Assembly: GCF_018598585.1 (NCBI RefSeq)
Contig: NZ_JAHESD010000010.1
Location: 1 to 64,000 of the forward strand
Origin: Chryseosolibacter indicum
GTDB taxonomy: Bacteria; Bacteroidota; Bacteroidia; Cytophagales; Cyclobacteriaceae
Length of the DNA stretch: 64,000 nt
Direction: 5' to 3'
The position numbers were made by a program, and so were the translations under genes. Positions 16,484-23,070 of this stretch are shown piece after piece. Position 1 is the first letter of the stretch. Each line of letters begins with the position of its first letter. The notes under the pieces are model-generated. The model was not told where the DNA came from. It made no database searches and saw only the letters and a list, made by a program, of their open reading frames with translations.

Positions 16484-16513
16484 ATCAAAATCCCATTTTA
16501 AACAACGAGAATA

Positions 16514-17329
16514 ATGGCTAAGGTACTTGGCTTGCGACAGCTATTGCAAAAAAAATACACCTTCCTTGAAGGCTTACCGGATGAGATAACCAGAAGCTTC
16601 GGCAAACTGGTTGACAACTTCGTGATGATTGTATGGGGAATGAGCGGTAACGGTAAGAGTAATTTCATGATGCAATTTCTAAAAGCAATCATGCCTTTTG
16701 GAAAGGTGCTTTATGTAGCCCTTGAAGAAGGTTTTGAAGCTACTACGCAACTAACCGCTTTACGTCAGTTGAGCGAAAATGAACACAATGGGAAGATTGA
16801 GTTTGCAGACCATGAAATGAACTATGAAGAGCTTGACAGGAAGCTTAGTAAAAAGAAGTCTCCAAAGTTCATAGTTATTGATTCTGTTCAATACTGGAAT
16901 ATCACTTACGAAGATTATAAACGCCTTAAGGAGAAGTTCAAAAAGAAAACCTTCATTTTCATCAGCCATGCAAGCGGTAAACTTCCTGACGGGAGAACAG
17001 CAGATAAGATCAGATACGATTCAGGAATAAAGGTGCGCATTGAAGGGTACGTGGCGTTTGTCACGAGCAGATATGGCGGGAATGTTCCTTACGTAATCTG
17101 GGAAGATGGAGCAAAGAAATATTGGGGTAAAAAATTCAGAAGCATTATAAGCGGAATAGAACCAGAAAAAGAAAAGAAAACCACCACCACTAAAAAAGCT
17201 AAAAATGAAAAAACACCCATACACGAGAATAAGCCATTGGAAGAATCCGGACAACTGGTTTTGGGAGAACAACAGGTTCAGCGAGAAAGCGAAACAGTAT
17301 TACCGCAATTGGGTAACAAACCTGCTTAA
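16514..17329 (+). CDS. RecA-like P-loop ATPase
   Basis: A 271-residue protein. Walker A is GMSGNGKS (42-49), Walker B KFIVIDS (118-124) and a RecA/KaiC-type FIFISHASG strand follows at about 150. The core ends near residue 215; the last 55 residues are Lys/Thr/Glu-rich and probably disordered. Related phage ATPases act in recombination or replication (Sak4/RadA-like); the DNA-binding loops look minimal. Its 3' end overlaps another reading frame (17205-17372) that looks like a separate gene. Confidence 0.75.
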   Translation: MAKVLGLRQLLQKKYTFLEGLPDEITRSFGKLVDNFVMIVWGMSGNGKSNFMMQFLKAIMPFGKVLYVALEEGFEATTQLTALRQLSENEHNGKIEFADHEMNYEELDRKLSKKKSPKFIVIDSVQYWNITYEDYKRLKEKFKKKTFIFISHASGKLPDGRTADKIRYDSGIKVRIEGYVAFVTSRYGGNVPYVIWEDGAKKYWGKKFRSIISGIEPEKEKKTTTTKKAKNEKTPIHENKPLEESGQLVLGEQQVQRESETVLPQLGNKPA

Positions 17330-17372
17330 TGTAGGATCAGGACACGCACATAAACTAGAAGAAGGAATATGA
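17205..17372 (+). CDS. Overlapping small gene inside the end of the ATPase gene
   Basis: ATG at 17205 opens 55 codons in a different frame from the ATPase, overlapping it by 125 bases and ending TGA in an ATGA overlap with the next gene at 17369. The product looks more like a real protein than the ATPase tail in the same stretch: it is rich in W, Y, F and N (HWKNPDNWFWENNRFSE, KQYYRNWVTNLL). No strong ribosome-binding site is visible. A +1/-2 slip on the A6 run at 17208-17213, fusing it to the ATPase, is an alternative. Confidence 0.5.
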   Translation: MKKHPYTRISHWKNPDNWFWENNRFSEKAKQYYRNWVTNLLNVGSGHAHKLEEGI

Positions 17373-17797
17373 GAAAGTACATCCTAACCTCACCCCGTTT
17401 CACAGGCGAAATCAATGTGCTGTACGGCCTTGATGGCAGGCTGTTGTTTATCGACTTCCTTAAGTGCGACTTAAACGAAGAACAAACCGACTACTTCAAA
17501 AGCAAACTGCCTGCAATCTTCAAAGACAACTTTATTGAAGCGTTTGGCAACAGCAAGCTTTCAGTAGTTGAAGAAGGTTACACAGTTTCTTTCGAACAGT
17601 GGTGGAACCGTTACAACATCAAGCATAACAAGGCGCGTTGTATTGCGCTTTGGAACAAGATGAGCGAAGCCGATCAGGTAAACGCTTACTTCAAGATGGG
17701 CAATTATGAACGGCATCTTGCATTGAATACCTGGAAGAACAAAGCCGACCCCGATACCTACTTACGACAGCGGTATTGGGAAAGTGAATGGAAATAA
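17369..17797 (+). CDS. Hypothetical early phage protein
   Basis: A 142-residue protein coupled to the upstream small gene by ATGA. The N-terminal half is alpha/beta (ILTSPRFTGEINVLYGLDGRLLFIDF); the C-terminal half (about 70-142) is aromatic and helical (FEQWWNRYNIKHNKARCIALWNKM, DPDTYLRQRYWESEW), a pattern seen at the ends of phage replication-initiation proteins. A role in loading replication factors is possible; no firm family. Confidence 0.6.
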   Translation: MRKYILTSPRFTGEINVLYGLDGRLLFIDFLKCDLNEEQTDYFKSKLPAIFKDNFIEAFGNSKLSVVEEGYTVSFEQWWNRYNIKHNKARCIALWNKMSEADQVNAYFKMGNYERHLALNTWKNKADPDTYLRQRYWESEWK

Positions 17798-17825
17798 AAA
17801 CTAACAATTAACAAAATAAAAAAAT

Positions 17826-18287
17826 ATGCAATCTGTATTACAAGAATGGGTAATGGAATTACCCTTAAGAGAACAAGGCACATTGCTAACCTGTGTAAGA
17901 GGCTGCGATGATGAACCAAAAATTTGGACAAGAACAGGAGTTGCTTACTCACCAGGAAGAAGATTGACTGCATTTATTAGATGGTGCTTTATGGTTCCTG
18001 CTGATCCACGCGAAGTTGATATTGAAGAAGGTGCATTTATGATGAGTACACCGCCTGATCCTTTTAAACCTTCGGAATTTGGACACCTGCCGCAACATTG
18101 GTATTCCCATGCAATGCATGCATTAGAAGTGATCGGATATCGTCATCCAGATACAAATATTTCGCATACGGCTCGACAACTCTATAAAGCAATGGTTCAC
18201 AACATGCACTTAAACTGTGAAACTTCAATGCAAATGATTGTAAGACTTTCTGAAGACCGAATTGTAAACAAAACAGTAGTGTCATGA
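17826..18287 (+). CDS. Hypothetical phage protein
   Basis: A 153-residue protein with several conserved-looking Trp, His and Pro residues (IRWCFMVPADPREVDIEEGAF, HLPQHWYSHAMHALEVIGYRHPD). The C-terminal half is helical. Not recognised. Its stop shares an ATGA with a further small gene at 18284. Confidence 0.6.
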   Translation: MQSVLQEWVMELPLREQGTLLTCVRGCDDEPKIWTRTGVAYSPGRRLTAFIRWCFMVPADPREVDIEEGAFMMSTPPDPFKPSEFGHLPQHWYSHAMHALEVIGYRHPDTNISHTARQLYKAMVHNMHLNCETSMQMIVRLSEDRIVNKTVVS

Positions 18288-18406
18288 GAACATTGGAGAT
18301 ACAAGTACTAACAATCGGGCACATCGGGCCGGTTTACCAGTTCGGTCACTTCCTTGGCAATGTGGCTGATGTAAGGCTTTACAGTTTTTTAATCAGTAAT
18401 AACTAA
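18284..18406 (+). CDS. Small hypothetical peptide gene coupled by ATGA
   Basis: Forty codons from ATG 18284 to TAA 18406. The product is hydrophobic and Gly/His-rich (VLTIGHIGPVYQFGHFLGNV). Support is the ATGA overlap with the preceding gene and the otherwise empty space before 18417. No function can be suggested. Confidence 0.4.
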   Translation: MRTLEIQVLTIGHIGPVYQFGHFLGNVADVRLYSFLISNN

Positions 18407-18416
18407 CCCCAAATTT

Positions 18417-18950
18417 ATGGATATGCATTTAGAGTTAAAATCATTCATGTTCCAGGTTGAACAAATGAGAATGGCGCAGATCAGAGAAAGCGAACTTAAA
18501 GAACAAGTTGACAAGTATGCGAACGTTGAGCTAACGAAGTCACTTTGGGATGTGCGCGAAATGAAACGCCAGCTTGAAACTGTAGTTGATCACTCTATAA
18601 GAGATTTCAACAAAGGTCTTGTTTACGGTGCTGGCCCTAATCCCCTTGCAGTTCGCATTGCTCCTGAACAGGAGGCAGCAGACACTGACTTTAAAACTGC
18701 GCTTGAGCAAAACTTAAAGACTTGGGAAGCTGAGCTTCAGCAAGTACAAAAGGAGATCGTTGATCAGGCGATAATTGATGTAAAAGACGGCCAGCGTAGC
18801 GATAACTACTACGCACTTGAGAAGCGTGAAACTGAACTGAAGGATAATATAAGCGTAGCTAAAACAAAGCTTAATATGGTTCAGGAGCGTGTTCAATCGC
18901 CTCTATTCGCAAATACTATTAATGAAATTGTCACCAGTGCAAAAGTATAA
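18417..18950 (+). CDS. Hypothetical coiled-coil phage protein
   Basis: A 177-residue protein made of two long helical stretches (about 5-70 and 90-165) with heptad-like spacing (LEQNLKTWEAELQQVQKEIVDQ, LEKRETELKDNISVAKTKLNMVQERV), separated by a short Gly/Pro loop (GAGPNPLAVRIAP). No family recognised. It could be a scaffold or nucleic-acid-associated dimer in the early operon. Confidence 0.6.
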   Translation: MDMHLELKSFMFQVEQMRMAQIRESELKEQVDKYANVELTKSLWDVREMKRQLETVVDHSIRDFNKGLVYGAGPNPLAVRIAPEQEAADTDFKTALEQNLKTWEAELQQVQKEIVDQAIIDVKDGQRSDNYYALEKRETELKDNISVAKTKLNMVQERVQSPLFANTINEIVTSAKV

Positions 18951-18953
18951 ACT

Positions 18954-19451
18954 ATGAAAGAAGACGAAGAAAGAAAGCGTTTCTGGTATCTGTTTAAGAA
19001 AACAGTATTACGGATTCGTGATGGTAAAGAAAATCCAATCTACCTGATCCGTTACTCGTTGTTAACATGCCCCTGGTTTGCCATCAAGCTTCATAAGATC
19101 ATGTTAAGTGATGATGATTGTATGCATGATCATCCTTGGAGCTTCATAAGTATCATTTTAAAAGGTGGATATGTTGAGCATCGACCAGACTACAAGGCCC
19201 ATTGGGAATCACATGCAGGTTGGTTTTTTAATAGTGAAATGAATCCTGCTTTAATGCCCGTTAAGAAGACATTGTATGGAGCAGGCAGTATTTTATTCAG
19301 GAAGGCACCATCTGTTCATAAACTTGAAGTATTTCAGCCAGCCACAACGCTTGTCATAACATTCAGAAGGAAAAGACAATGGGGCTTTCATACACCATCA
19401 GGTTGGAAGTATTGGAAGGATTATATCAGGTCAGGTCAAAAGTGTGAATAA
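18954..19451 (+). CDS. Cupin-like metalloprotein
   Basis: A 165-residue protein with a cupin-type barrel: LHKIMLSDDDCMHDHPWSFISIILKGGYVE (about 45-74) supplies the HxHx-like first motif, and GAGSILFRKAPSVHKLEV (about 104-121) the second motif with its histidine. Aromatic residues flank both. Single-domain cupins often act as metal-dependent isomerases, dioxygenases or sensors. It lies among small early genes, suggesting modification of a host or phage molecule rather than metabolism. Confidence 0.6.
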   Translation: MKEDEERKRFWYLFKKTVLRIRDGKENPIYLIRYSLLTCPWFAIKLHKIMLSDDDCMHDHPWSFISIILKGGYVEHRPDYKAHWESHAGWFFNSEMNPALMPVKKTLYGAGSILFRKAPSVHKLEVFQPATTLVITFRRKRQWGFHTPSGWKYWKDYIRSGQKCE

Positions 19452-19555
19452 TGGCTAAACCGGATAAACCTACTGAATGCCTTTGCGGCAGAAATTTGAC
19501 AAAACCAGGGGCGAAGCCTTGCTGGTTTTGTCCTCACAGAGAAAAAGTAAAATGA
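19451..19555 (+). CDS. Tiny zinc-binding protein
   Basis: Thirty-four codons from ATG 19451 (sharing one base with the cupin stop) to TGA 19555. Cysteines are arranged as CLC near residue 10 and CWFC near residue 24, followed by PHREK, which is a compact zinc knuckle. Its stop overlaps the next start. The size is small but context and spacing are good. Confidence 0.5.
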   Translation: MAKPDKPTECLCGRNLTKPGAKPCWFCPHREKVK

Positions 19556-19962
19556 TGAGTACTACGGCGCAAATAAAGAAGATTTACACCTTGCTTGGTA
19601 AGCATGGATTGCGTGATCAAAAGGATAGTATTGTTTTATCGTTCAGCGCAGGAAAGACAACCAAAGTGAGCAGAATGAGTTTTAATGAAGCAGCTGCGTT
19701 GATCGGGCACCTCGTAAGCCTCGACCCGGAGGAAAACAGTATCAGTAAAATGCGCAATAAGATTTTAGCAATGGCGCATGAAATGAACTGGACTAAGGTA
19801 ACTGGAAACGGTGTTCACGCCTTAGACATTGAACATGTGAACAATTGGTGTATTTCTAAAGGGTATCTGAAAAAGAAGCTAGATGATTACACCTATAGTG
19901 AATTACCAAAGCTTGTAAGTCAATTTGAAGAAGTTTATAAAAGCTATTTAAAGGGAGTTTGA
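19552..19962 (+). CDS. Hypothetical early protein in the GemA position
   Basis: A 136-residue helical protein read from ATG 19552, which overlaps the previous stop (ATGA). It has IKKIYTLLGKHGL at the start and YTYSELPKLVSQFEEVYKSYLKG at the end, which is reminiscent of Mu Gp16/GemA (DUF1018) proteins that modulate host gene expression. The similarity is by pattern and position (end of the early region) only. Confidence 0.5.
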   Translation: MMSTTAQIKKIYTLLGKHGLRDQKDSIVLSFSAGKTTKVSRMSFNEAAALIGHLVSLDPEENSISKMRNKILAMAHEMNWTKVTGNGVHALDIEHVNNWCISKGYLKKKLDDYTYSELPKLVSQFEEVYKSYLKGV

Positions 19963-19963
19963 A

Positions 19964-20566
19964 ATGAAGAAATGGACAATGGCAGAGCTTAACTGGCTCA
20001 GGGAAAACTTTAAAACAAAACCTGCGAAGCAATTGGCGAAGGAATTAGGCGTACCTCTCAAAGCGCTGGAAGGCACCTTGAAACGTTACGGGATTAAATC
20101 AGGACGTGACACCCGTTTCCATAAAGATCACTCAGTTTGGAACAAAGGAAAAAGTATAAGGCTTAGTCCAAAGTCAGAGTTTAAAAAAGGGGTGGTACCA
20201 CACAACACTAAGAATGATGGCGCAATAACCATTAGGCGGGATAAGACAGGGCGTAATTACAAATACATTAAGGTTGCAAAAGGTGTGTGGGTTTTGTATC
20301 AACGCTTTGTTTGGGAGCAGATAAATGGTACTATTCCAGATGGCTTCCTGGTTGCTTTCAAAAACAACGATAGTCTTGACTGCTCAATCGAAAACCTGTA
20401 CTTGATCAGTAAATCTGACAACATGAAAAGGAACGGGCATATAAAGGAATCAAGGGAAAAGGCAAACCGTAAAATGAAGGCGATCTGGGAAAAAGAAAAA
20501 CTACGTCAGGTTTATGGCCTTTCACCACTTACAGGACTAGGCAGAAGGATAAACAAAACCAAATAG
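19964..20566 (+). CDS. HNH endonuclease-like protein with altered active site
   Basis: A 200-residue protein. Residues about 1-45 form a helix-turn-helix of the Myb/SANT type (WTMAELNWLRENF, AKQLAKELGVPLKALEGTLKRYGI). Then come NUMOD-like motifs (FKKGVVPHN) and an HNH-type domain (about 105-160). At the places where the family normally has the first His and the Asp-His pair, this protein has Q113 and A131-F132; the later N144 (IENL) is kept. It may therefore be a DNA-binding protein without nuclease activity, or use other residues. Basic C-terminal tail. Confidence 0.75.
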   Translation: MKKWTMAELNWLRENFKTKPAKQLAKELGVPLKALEGTLKRYGIKSGRDTRFHKDHSVWNKGKSIRLSPKSEFKKGVVPHNTKNDGAITIRRDKTGRNYKYIKVAKGVWVLYQRFVWEQINGTIPDGFLVAFKNNDSLDCSIENLYLISKSDNMKRNGHIKESREKANRKMKAIWEKEKLRQVYGLSPLTGLGRRINKTK

Positions 20567-20610
20567 AATTATTTTTAGTAACTTTCTCGTATCAAAAAAC
20601 TTCTATTAAT

Positions 20611-21111
20611 ATGAATTATTATTTTATCGGAAAGGTATTCCCAATATTTATAGTGCTTATATGTAGTTTTATAGTATCTCAATCGCAAGTCGTTCCTGTC
20701 AGGACTAAAAGCATAGAGGAACTATACACTGTGGTTGATTCGATAGCTGCAATTACAAAATATAAGTTAGCAAAGATTGATACTTCTTATAGCCAGCGTG
20801 ATCTGATCGGGTTTAAACTTGGGAAAGTGAACAGTGCAGATACAATAACTGTACTATTTTTCAAGACTAAAGAAGGTGGAAATGTTTCCCTTGAACGGTC
20901 TGGTTATCTAATGTATAATTTTAAAGAGTTGAGCGGGCGTTACCTTGATATATTCCCAATATGGAAAAAGTACTTCAACACGTCAGCAAACCTTGAAGTT
21001 ATAGCCAACAATGGAGGAGACTATGCGCGCGATTATAAGCCAAAAGAAGAAGGATGGTATTCACGCATTAACTTCCGAAAAAGTTATAAGAACTATTGGG
21101 TCATTAAATAA
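20611..21111 (+). CDS. Predicted secreted protein, candidate lysogenic cargo
   Basis: A 166-residue protein with an N-terminal hydrophobic signal (about 8-26, IFIVLICSFIVSQSQ). The mature part is alpha/beta with no family I recognise (ERSGYLMYNFKELSGRYLDIFPIWKKYF, RINFRKSYKNYWVIK). A 44-bp AT-rich leader separates it from the early operon and a strong terminator follows, so it may be its own unit. Local sequence is more AT-rich than the neighbouring early genes. Export of a non-lysis protein from the early end suggests a cell-surface change in the lysogen. Confidence 0.55.
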   Translation: MNYYFIGKVFPIFIVLICSFIVSQSQVVPVRTKSIEELYTVVDSIAAITKYKLAKIDTSYSQRDLIGFKLGKVNSADTITVLFFKTKEGGNVSLERSGYLMYNFKELSGRYLDIFPIWKKYFNTSANLEVIANNGGDYARDYKPKEEGWYSRINFRKSYKNYWVIK

Positions 21112-21136
21112 AAAACGAAACGGTACATTTTACAGC
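21112..21136 (+). repeat. Internal copy of the phage-end transposase site
   Basis: The 25 bases here match the complement of the inner right-end site (45671-45695) with a single mismatch (ACGAAACGGTACATTTTACAG against ACAAAACGG...). Orientation is that of the left end. The site begins directly after the stop codon of the secreted-protein gene and precedes a terminator, at the border of the minus-strand head module. Confidence 0.7.
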
Positions 21137-21148
21137 CCATCCAGGAAG

Positions 21149-21171
21149 GCCCTCAATTGAGGGCTTTTTTT
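21149..21171 (+). terminator. Intrinsic terminator closing the early/cargo region
   Basis: GCCCTCAATTGAGGGC (21149-21164) forms a perfect stem followed by seven T residues. Confidence 0.9.
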
Positions 21172-21218
21172 ATTTGCTTTTGTGGGTAGATTTTCCGGCT
21201 GTTTCGCTTATTTTGTGT

Positions 21219-21542
21219 ATGCGCGGAAGCTTAAAGCTTTTTGAAGACATTATAACCCCACAACATCAGCCTGTAGCGGTAATGACCGTATCAAAACAAG
21301 GCAGATCAGCAGAGCTTCACACTCTGCGCAACGAATGCCTTTTAGATCGCTACTTTTACTATATCAACTTTACAGATAAGCGCTACACCGCAGTTCTCGA
21401 AATCCTTAGCCGCGAATTCTTTATTGCTCAGTTTACCATCCAGGAGCGCATAGATGAGAACTACCACAAACTTCTAGCTTTAAAACAACAGAACCCACAA
21501 AAGGCATATTTTCAGAAGAAGTGGTCGCACCTTGTGTGGTAA
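21219..21542 (+). CDS. Hypothetical phage protein at the early/head border
   Basis: A 107-residue protein read from ATG 21219; a longer reading from 21174 starts inside the terminator tail and is unlikely. It is alpha/beta with a long C-terminal helix (EFFIAQFTIQERIDENYHKLLALKQQ). It sits between two terminators, so it is probably transcribed alone, which is where Mu carries its middle regulator mor. I see no Mor/C-type helix-turn-helix, so regulation is only a positional guess. Confidence 0.6.
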   Translation: MRGSLKLFEDIITPQHQPVAVMTVSKQGRSAELHTLRNECLLDRYFYYINFTDKRYTAVLEILSREFFIAQFTIQERIDENYHKLLALKQQNPQKAYFQKKWSHLVW

Positions 21543-21635
21543 TTATACCGCTTTGCCGATTTACTTTTTCAAAAGAACTTAAAGTGTGAATACTTTGCAG
21601 TATTAAAACGGGATTAAGCACCGTTTACTAGTGGC

Positions 21636-21668
21636 AAAAAGTCCCGAGGGAGTTCGGGGCTTTTTTTA
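21636..21668. terminator. Bidirectional terminator between convergent phage genes
   Basis: GTCCCGA (21641-21647) pairs with TCGGGGC (21654-21660), flanked by A5 on the left and T8 on the right. It separates the plus-strand gene ending at 21542 from the minus-strand head operon. Confidence 0.85.
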
Positions 21669-21673
21669 TGCAA

Positions 21674-21793
21674 TTACTTTTTCTTCTGTAGTGGTATCCC
21701 TTTTTCAACTTTCGCGTTGATTACTTTTTTTATCTTATTGAATCTAGCAATAGGGCCGTAGCCGTCGTTGTCTTTTGATTTGTTTCTTTCCAT
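21674..21793 (-). CDS. Small basic protein at the end of the head operon
   Basis: Thirty-nine codons from the ATG at 21793 to a TAA at 21674. The product is strongly basic (MERNKSKDNDGYGPIARFNKIKKVI, then KKK at the end). It lies 29 bases after the preceding minus-strand gene and directly before the shared terminator. No function assigned. Confidence 0.45.
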   Translation of the reverse strand: MERNKSKDNDGYGPIARFNKIKKVINAKVEKGIPLQKKK

Positions 21794-21822
21794 TGTCTAA
21801 TGCGGGTTTTTAAAAAATTGTG

Positions 21823-22356
21823 TTATTGAATTTGAGTTTCATCGAACTGCAATGGCGGTTTAGCCACTTTCCTATAAATCCCTTTGGCGGTGTTATCTTC
21901 AAACTGAGTACCGAAGCTCAAGACCCTTACTCTTAGCCCGATCCTGTCACCGTCTCGCTGCTCTGTCATTGCGCTCTGCCTGTAGAAAGGCTGCGTGTAG
22001 TTGTCATTATCCTTTACGGGTGACCAGCCCTGTAATGCTTCATAAACCTTCTGCTCAACATCGTAAAACTCCAAAGCCTTTTCTTTTACATTCATTGGTG
22101 CAGCATGGTAACTCTGCGAAAATGGCGCAAAGCCTAAACGGATATTAACAACTACTTCACCGATTTGTGCGAGGTTGCTAAGTCCGGAATAAGAGGCTGA
22201 CACGAAATCAATAAGGCAGCAAGGGAAGGAAACTTCTGGACGCACTTCGAAGTGTTCGAGCTGGCCGAAATCCTGATCTATCCAGCGCAGTTCCGGCACT
22301 ACGGTTTTGAGATACTCACAAAGGTCGAGGTATAGTTGACCGAAATAGTTATTCAT
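21823..22356 (-). CDS. Probable tail-completion/terminator protein (Mu Gp37 position)
   Basis: A 177-residue protein (MNNYFGQLYLDLCEYLKTVVPELRWIDQDFGQLEHF near the start), with an alpha/beta core as seen in tail terminator proteins. It follows the virion-morphogenesis gene by 7 bases on the minus strand, the place where Mu-like phages encode Gp37-type neck/tail-completion proteins. The sequence itself is not decisive. Confidence 0.5.
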   Translation of the reverse strand: MNNYFGQLYLDLCEYLKTVVPELRWIDQDFGQLEHFEVRPEVSFPCCLIDFVSASYSGLSNLAQIGEVVVNIRLGFAPFSQSYHAAPMNVKEKALEFYDVEQKVYEALQGWSPVKDNDNYTQPFYRQSAMTEQRDGDRIGLRVRVLSFGTQFEDNTAKGIYRKVAKPPLQFDETQIQ

Positions 22357-22363
22357 AAAAATG

Positions 22364-22855
22364 TTATTTAAGTGCTTTCATAAACTCAGCCGAAACAGTG
22401 CGGCTGATCATCGCATTGAGATAAGGGCTATTGCCCATAAACCGGCGGCGTGGAATGTTCTGATCTATCCGGCGCGTGTGTGGCTTTACCGTTGATCCGT
22501 TCTTGCGTGTATGGCCTTTAACGCTTTGTATTTGCCCTATACGCATGCCTTCATTGTGTACCCTGGCATACTTCACATCTGAGCCAACCACCACCATTGA
22601 AGGCGTTACACGGATTATGCGAATTGATCTGCGCAGCCTGCCTGTATTGATCAGGATGTTCCGGTTTGGCCTGTTGTCTTTTCTCCAACCCCTTCTGCGT
22701 GCAGGCCAGCGTTCGAGTGTGTTACTCAAGAAGCCTTGCCGCCTGAAGTTGTCGAGCGAGAAGTTTACAGCCACGTTGCCGATCAGTACAGGCAAGCGTG
22801 TCATTACGCCTTTAAATCTGCCTTGAAGTAATCTTATGCCTTCTTCAGGTGTCAT
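22364..22855 (-). CDS. Phage virion morphogenesis protein (Mu gpG / P2 gpS family)
   Basis: A 163-residue basic protein with the family pattern: an N-terminal helical part, FRRQGFLSNTLERWPARRRGWRKDNRPNRNILINTGRLRRSIRI, and VVVGSDVKYARVHNEGM, where the last motif is very characteristic. These proteins act in tail-to-head joining. It overlaps the upstream small gene by 4 bases. Confidence 0.88.
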   Translation of the reverse strand: MTPEEGIRLLQGRFKGVMTRLPVLIGNVAVNFSLDNFRRQGFLSNTLERWPARRRGWRKDNRPNRNILINTGRLRRSIRIIRVTPSMVVVGSDVKYARVHNEGMRIGQIQSVKGHTRKNGSTVKPHTRRIDQNIPRRRFMGNSPYLNAMISRTVSAEFMKALK

Positions 22856-23067
22856 TTGTATTTAATTACAATGCTGTCAATAAGATTATCATCAACCTCA
22901 ATGATGATTTCCCTACCATTGGCCTTTTTGAAGATTTTAATTTGATCTGCGGTTGAATGCGAGATCATCAGAGAACCAATGATTTCATCGGCTTTGCCTG
23001 CTCCGTGCTTGCTGTCATACTCGGCTGCAAGTCTTTCAAGTTCTTCCATTTGATTAAAGAAGTCCAT
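22852..23067 (-). CDS. Small protein just downstream of MuF, candidate immunity or partner
   Basis: A 71-residue acidic protein (about 1-30 helical, MEELERLAAEYDSKHGAGKADEIIG; 30-71 beta, HSTADQIKIFKKANGREIIIEVDDNLIDSIVIKYK). It begins three bases after the MuF/peptidase stop and overlaps gpG by 4 bases. No Mu counterpart is known to me at this place. Its position after a MuF protein with an added enzyme-like domain fits an immunity protein, but a structural role is possible. Confidence 0.55.
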   Translation of the reverse strand: MDFFNQMEELERLAAEYDSKHGAGKADEIIGSLMISHSTADQIKIFKKANGREIIIEVDDNLIDSIVIKYK

Positions 23068-23070
23068 GCG

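Noticed and set aside
17205-17214. Programmed -1 frameshift on the A6C run in the ATPase gene
   Set aside because: The slip site is out of phase for a standard -1 shift into the downstream frame; a separate overlapping gene is simpler.
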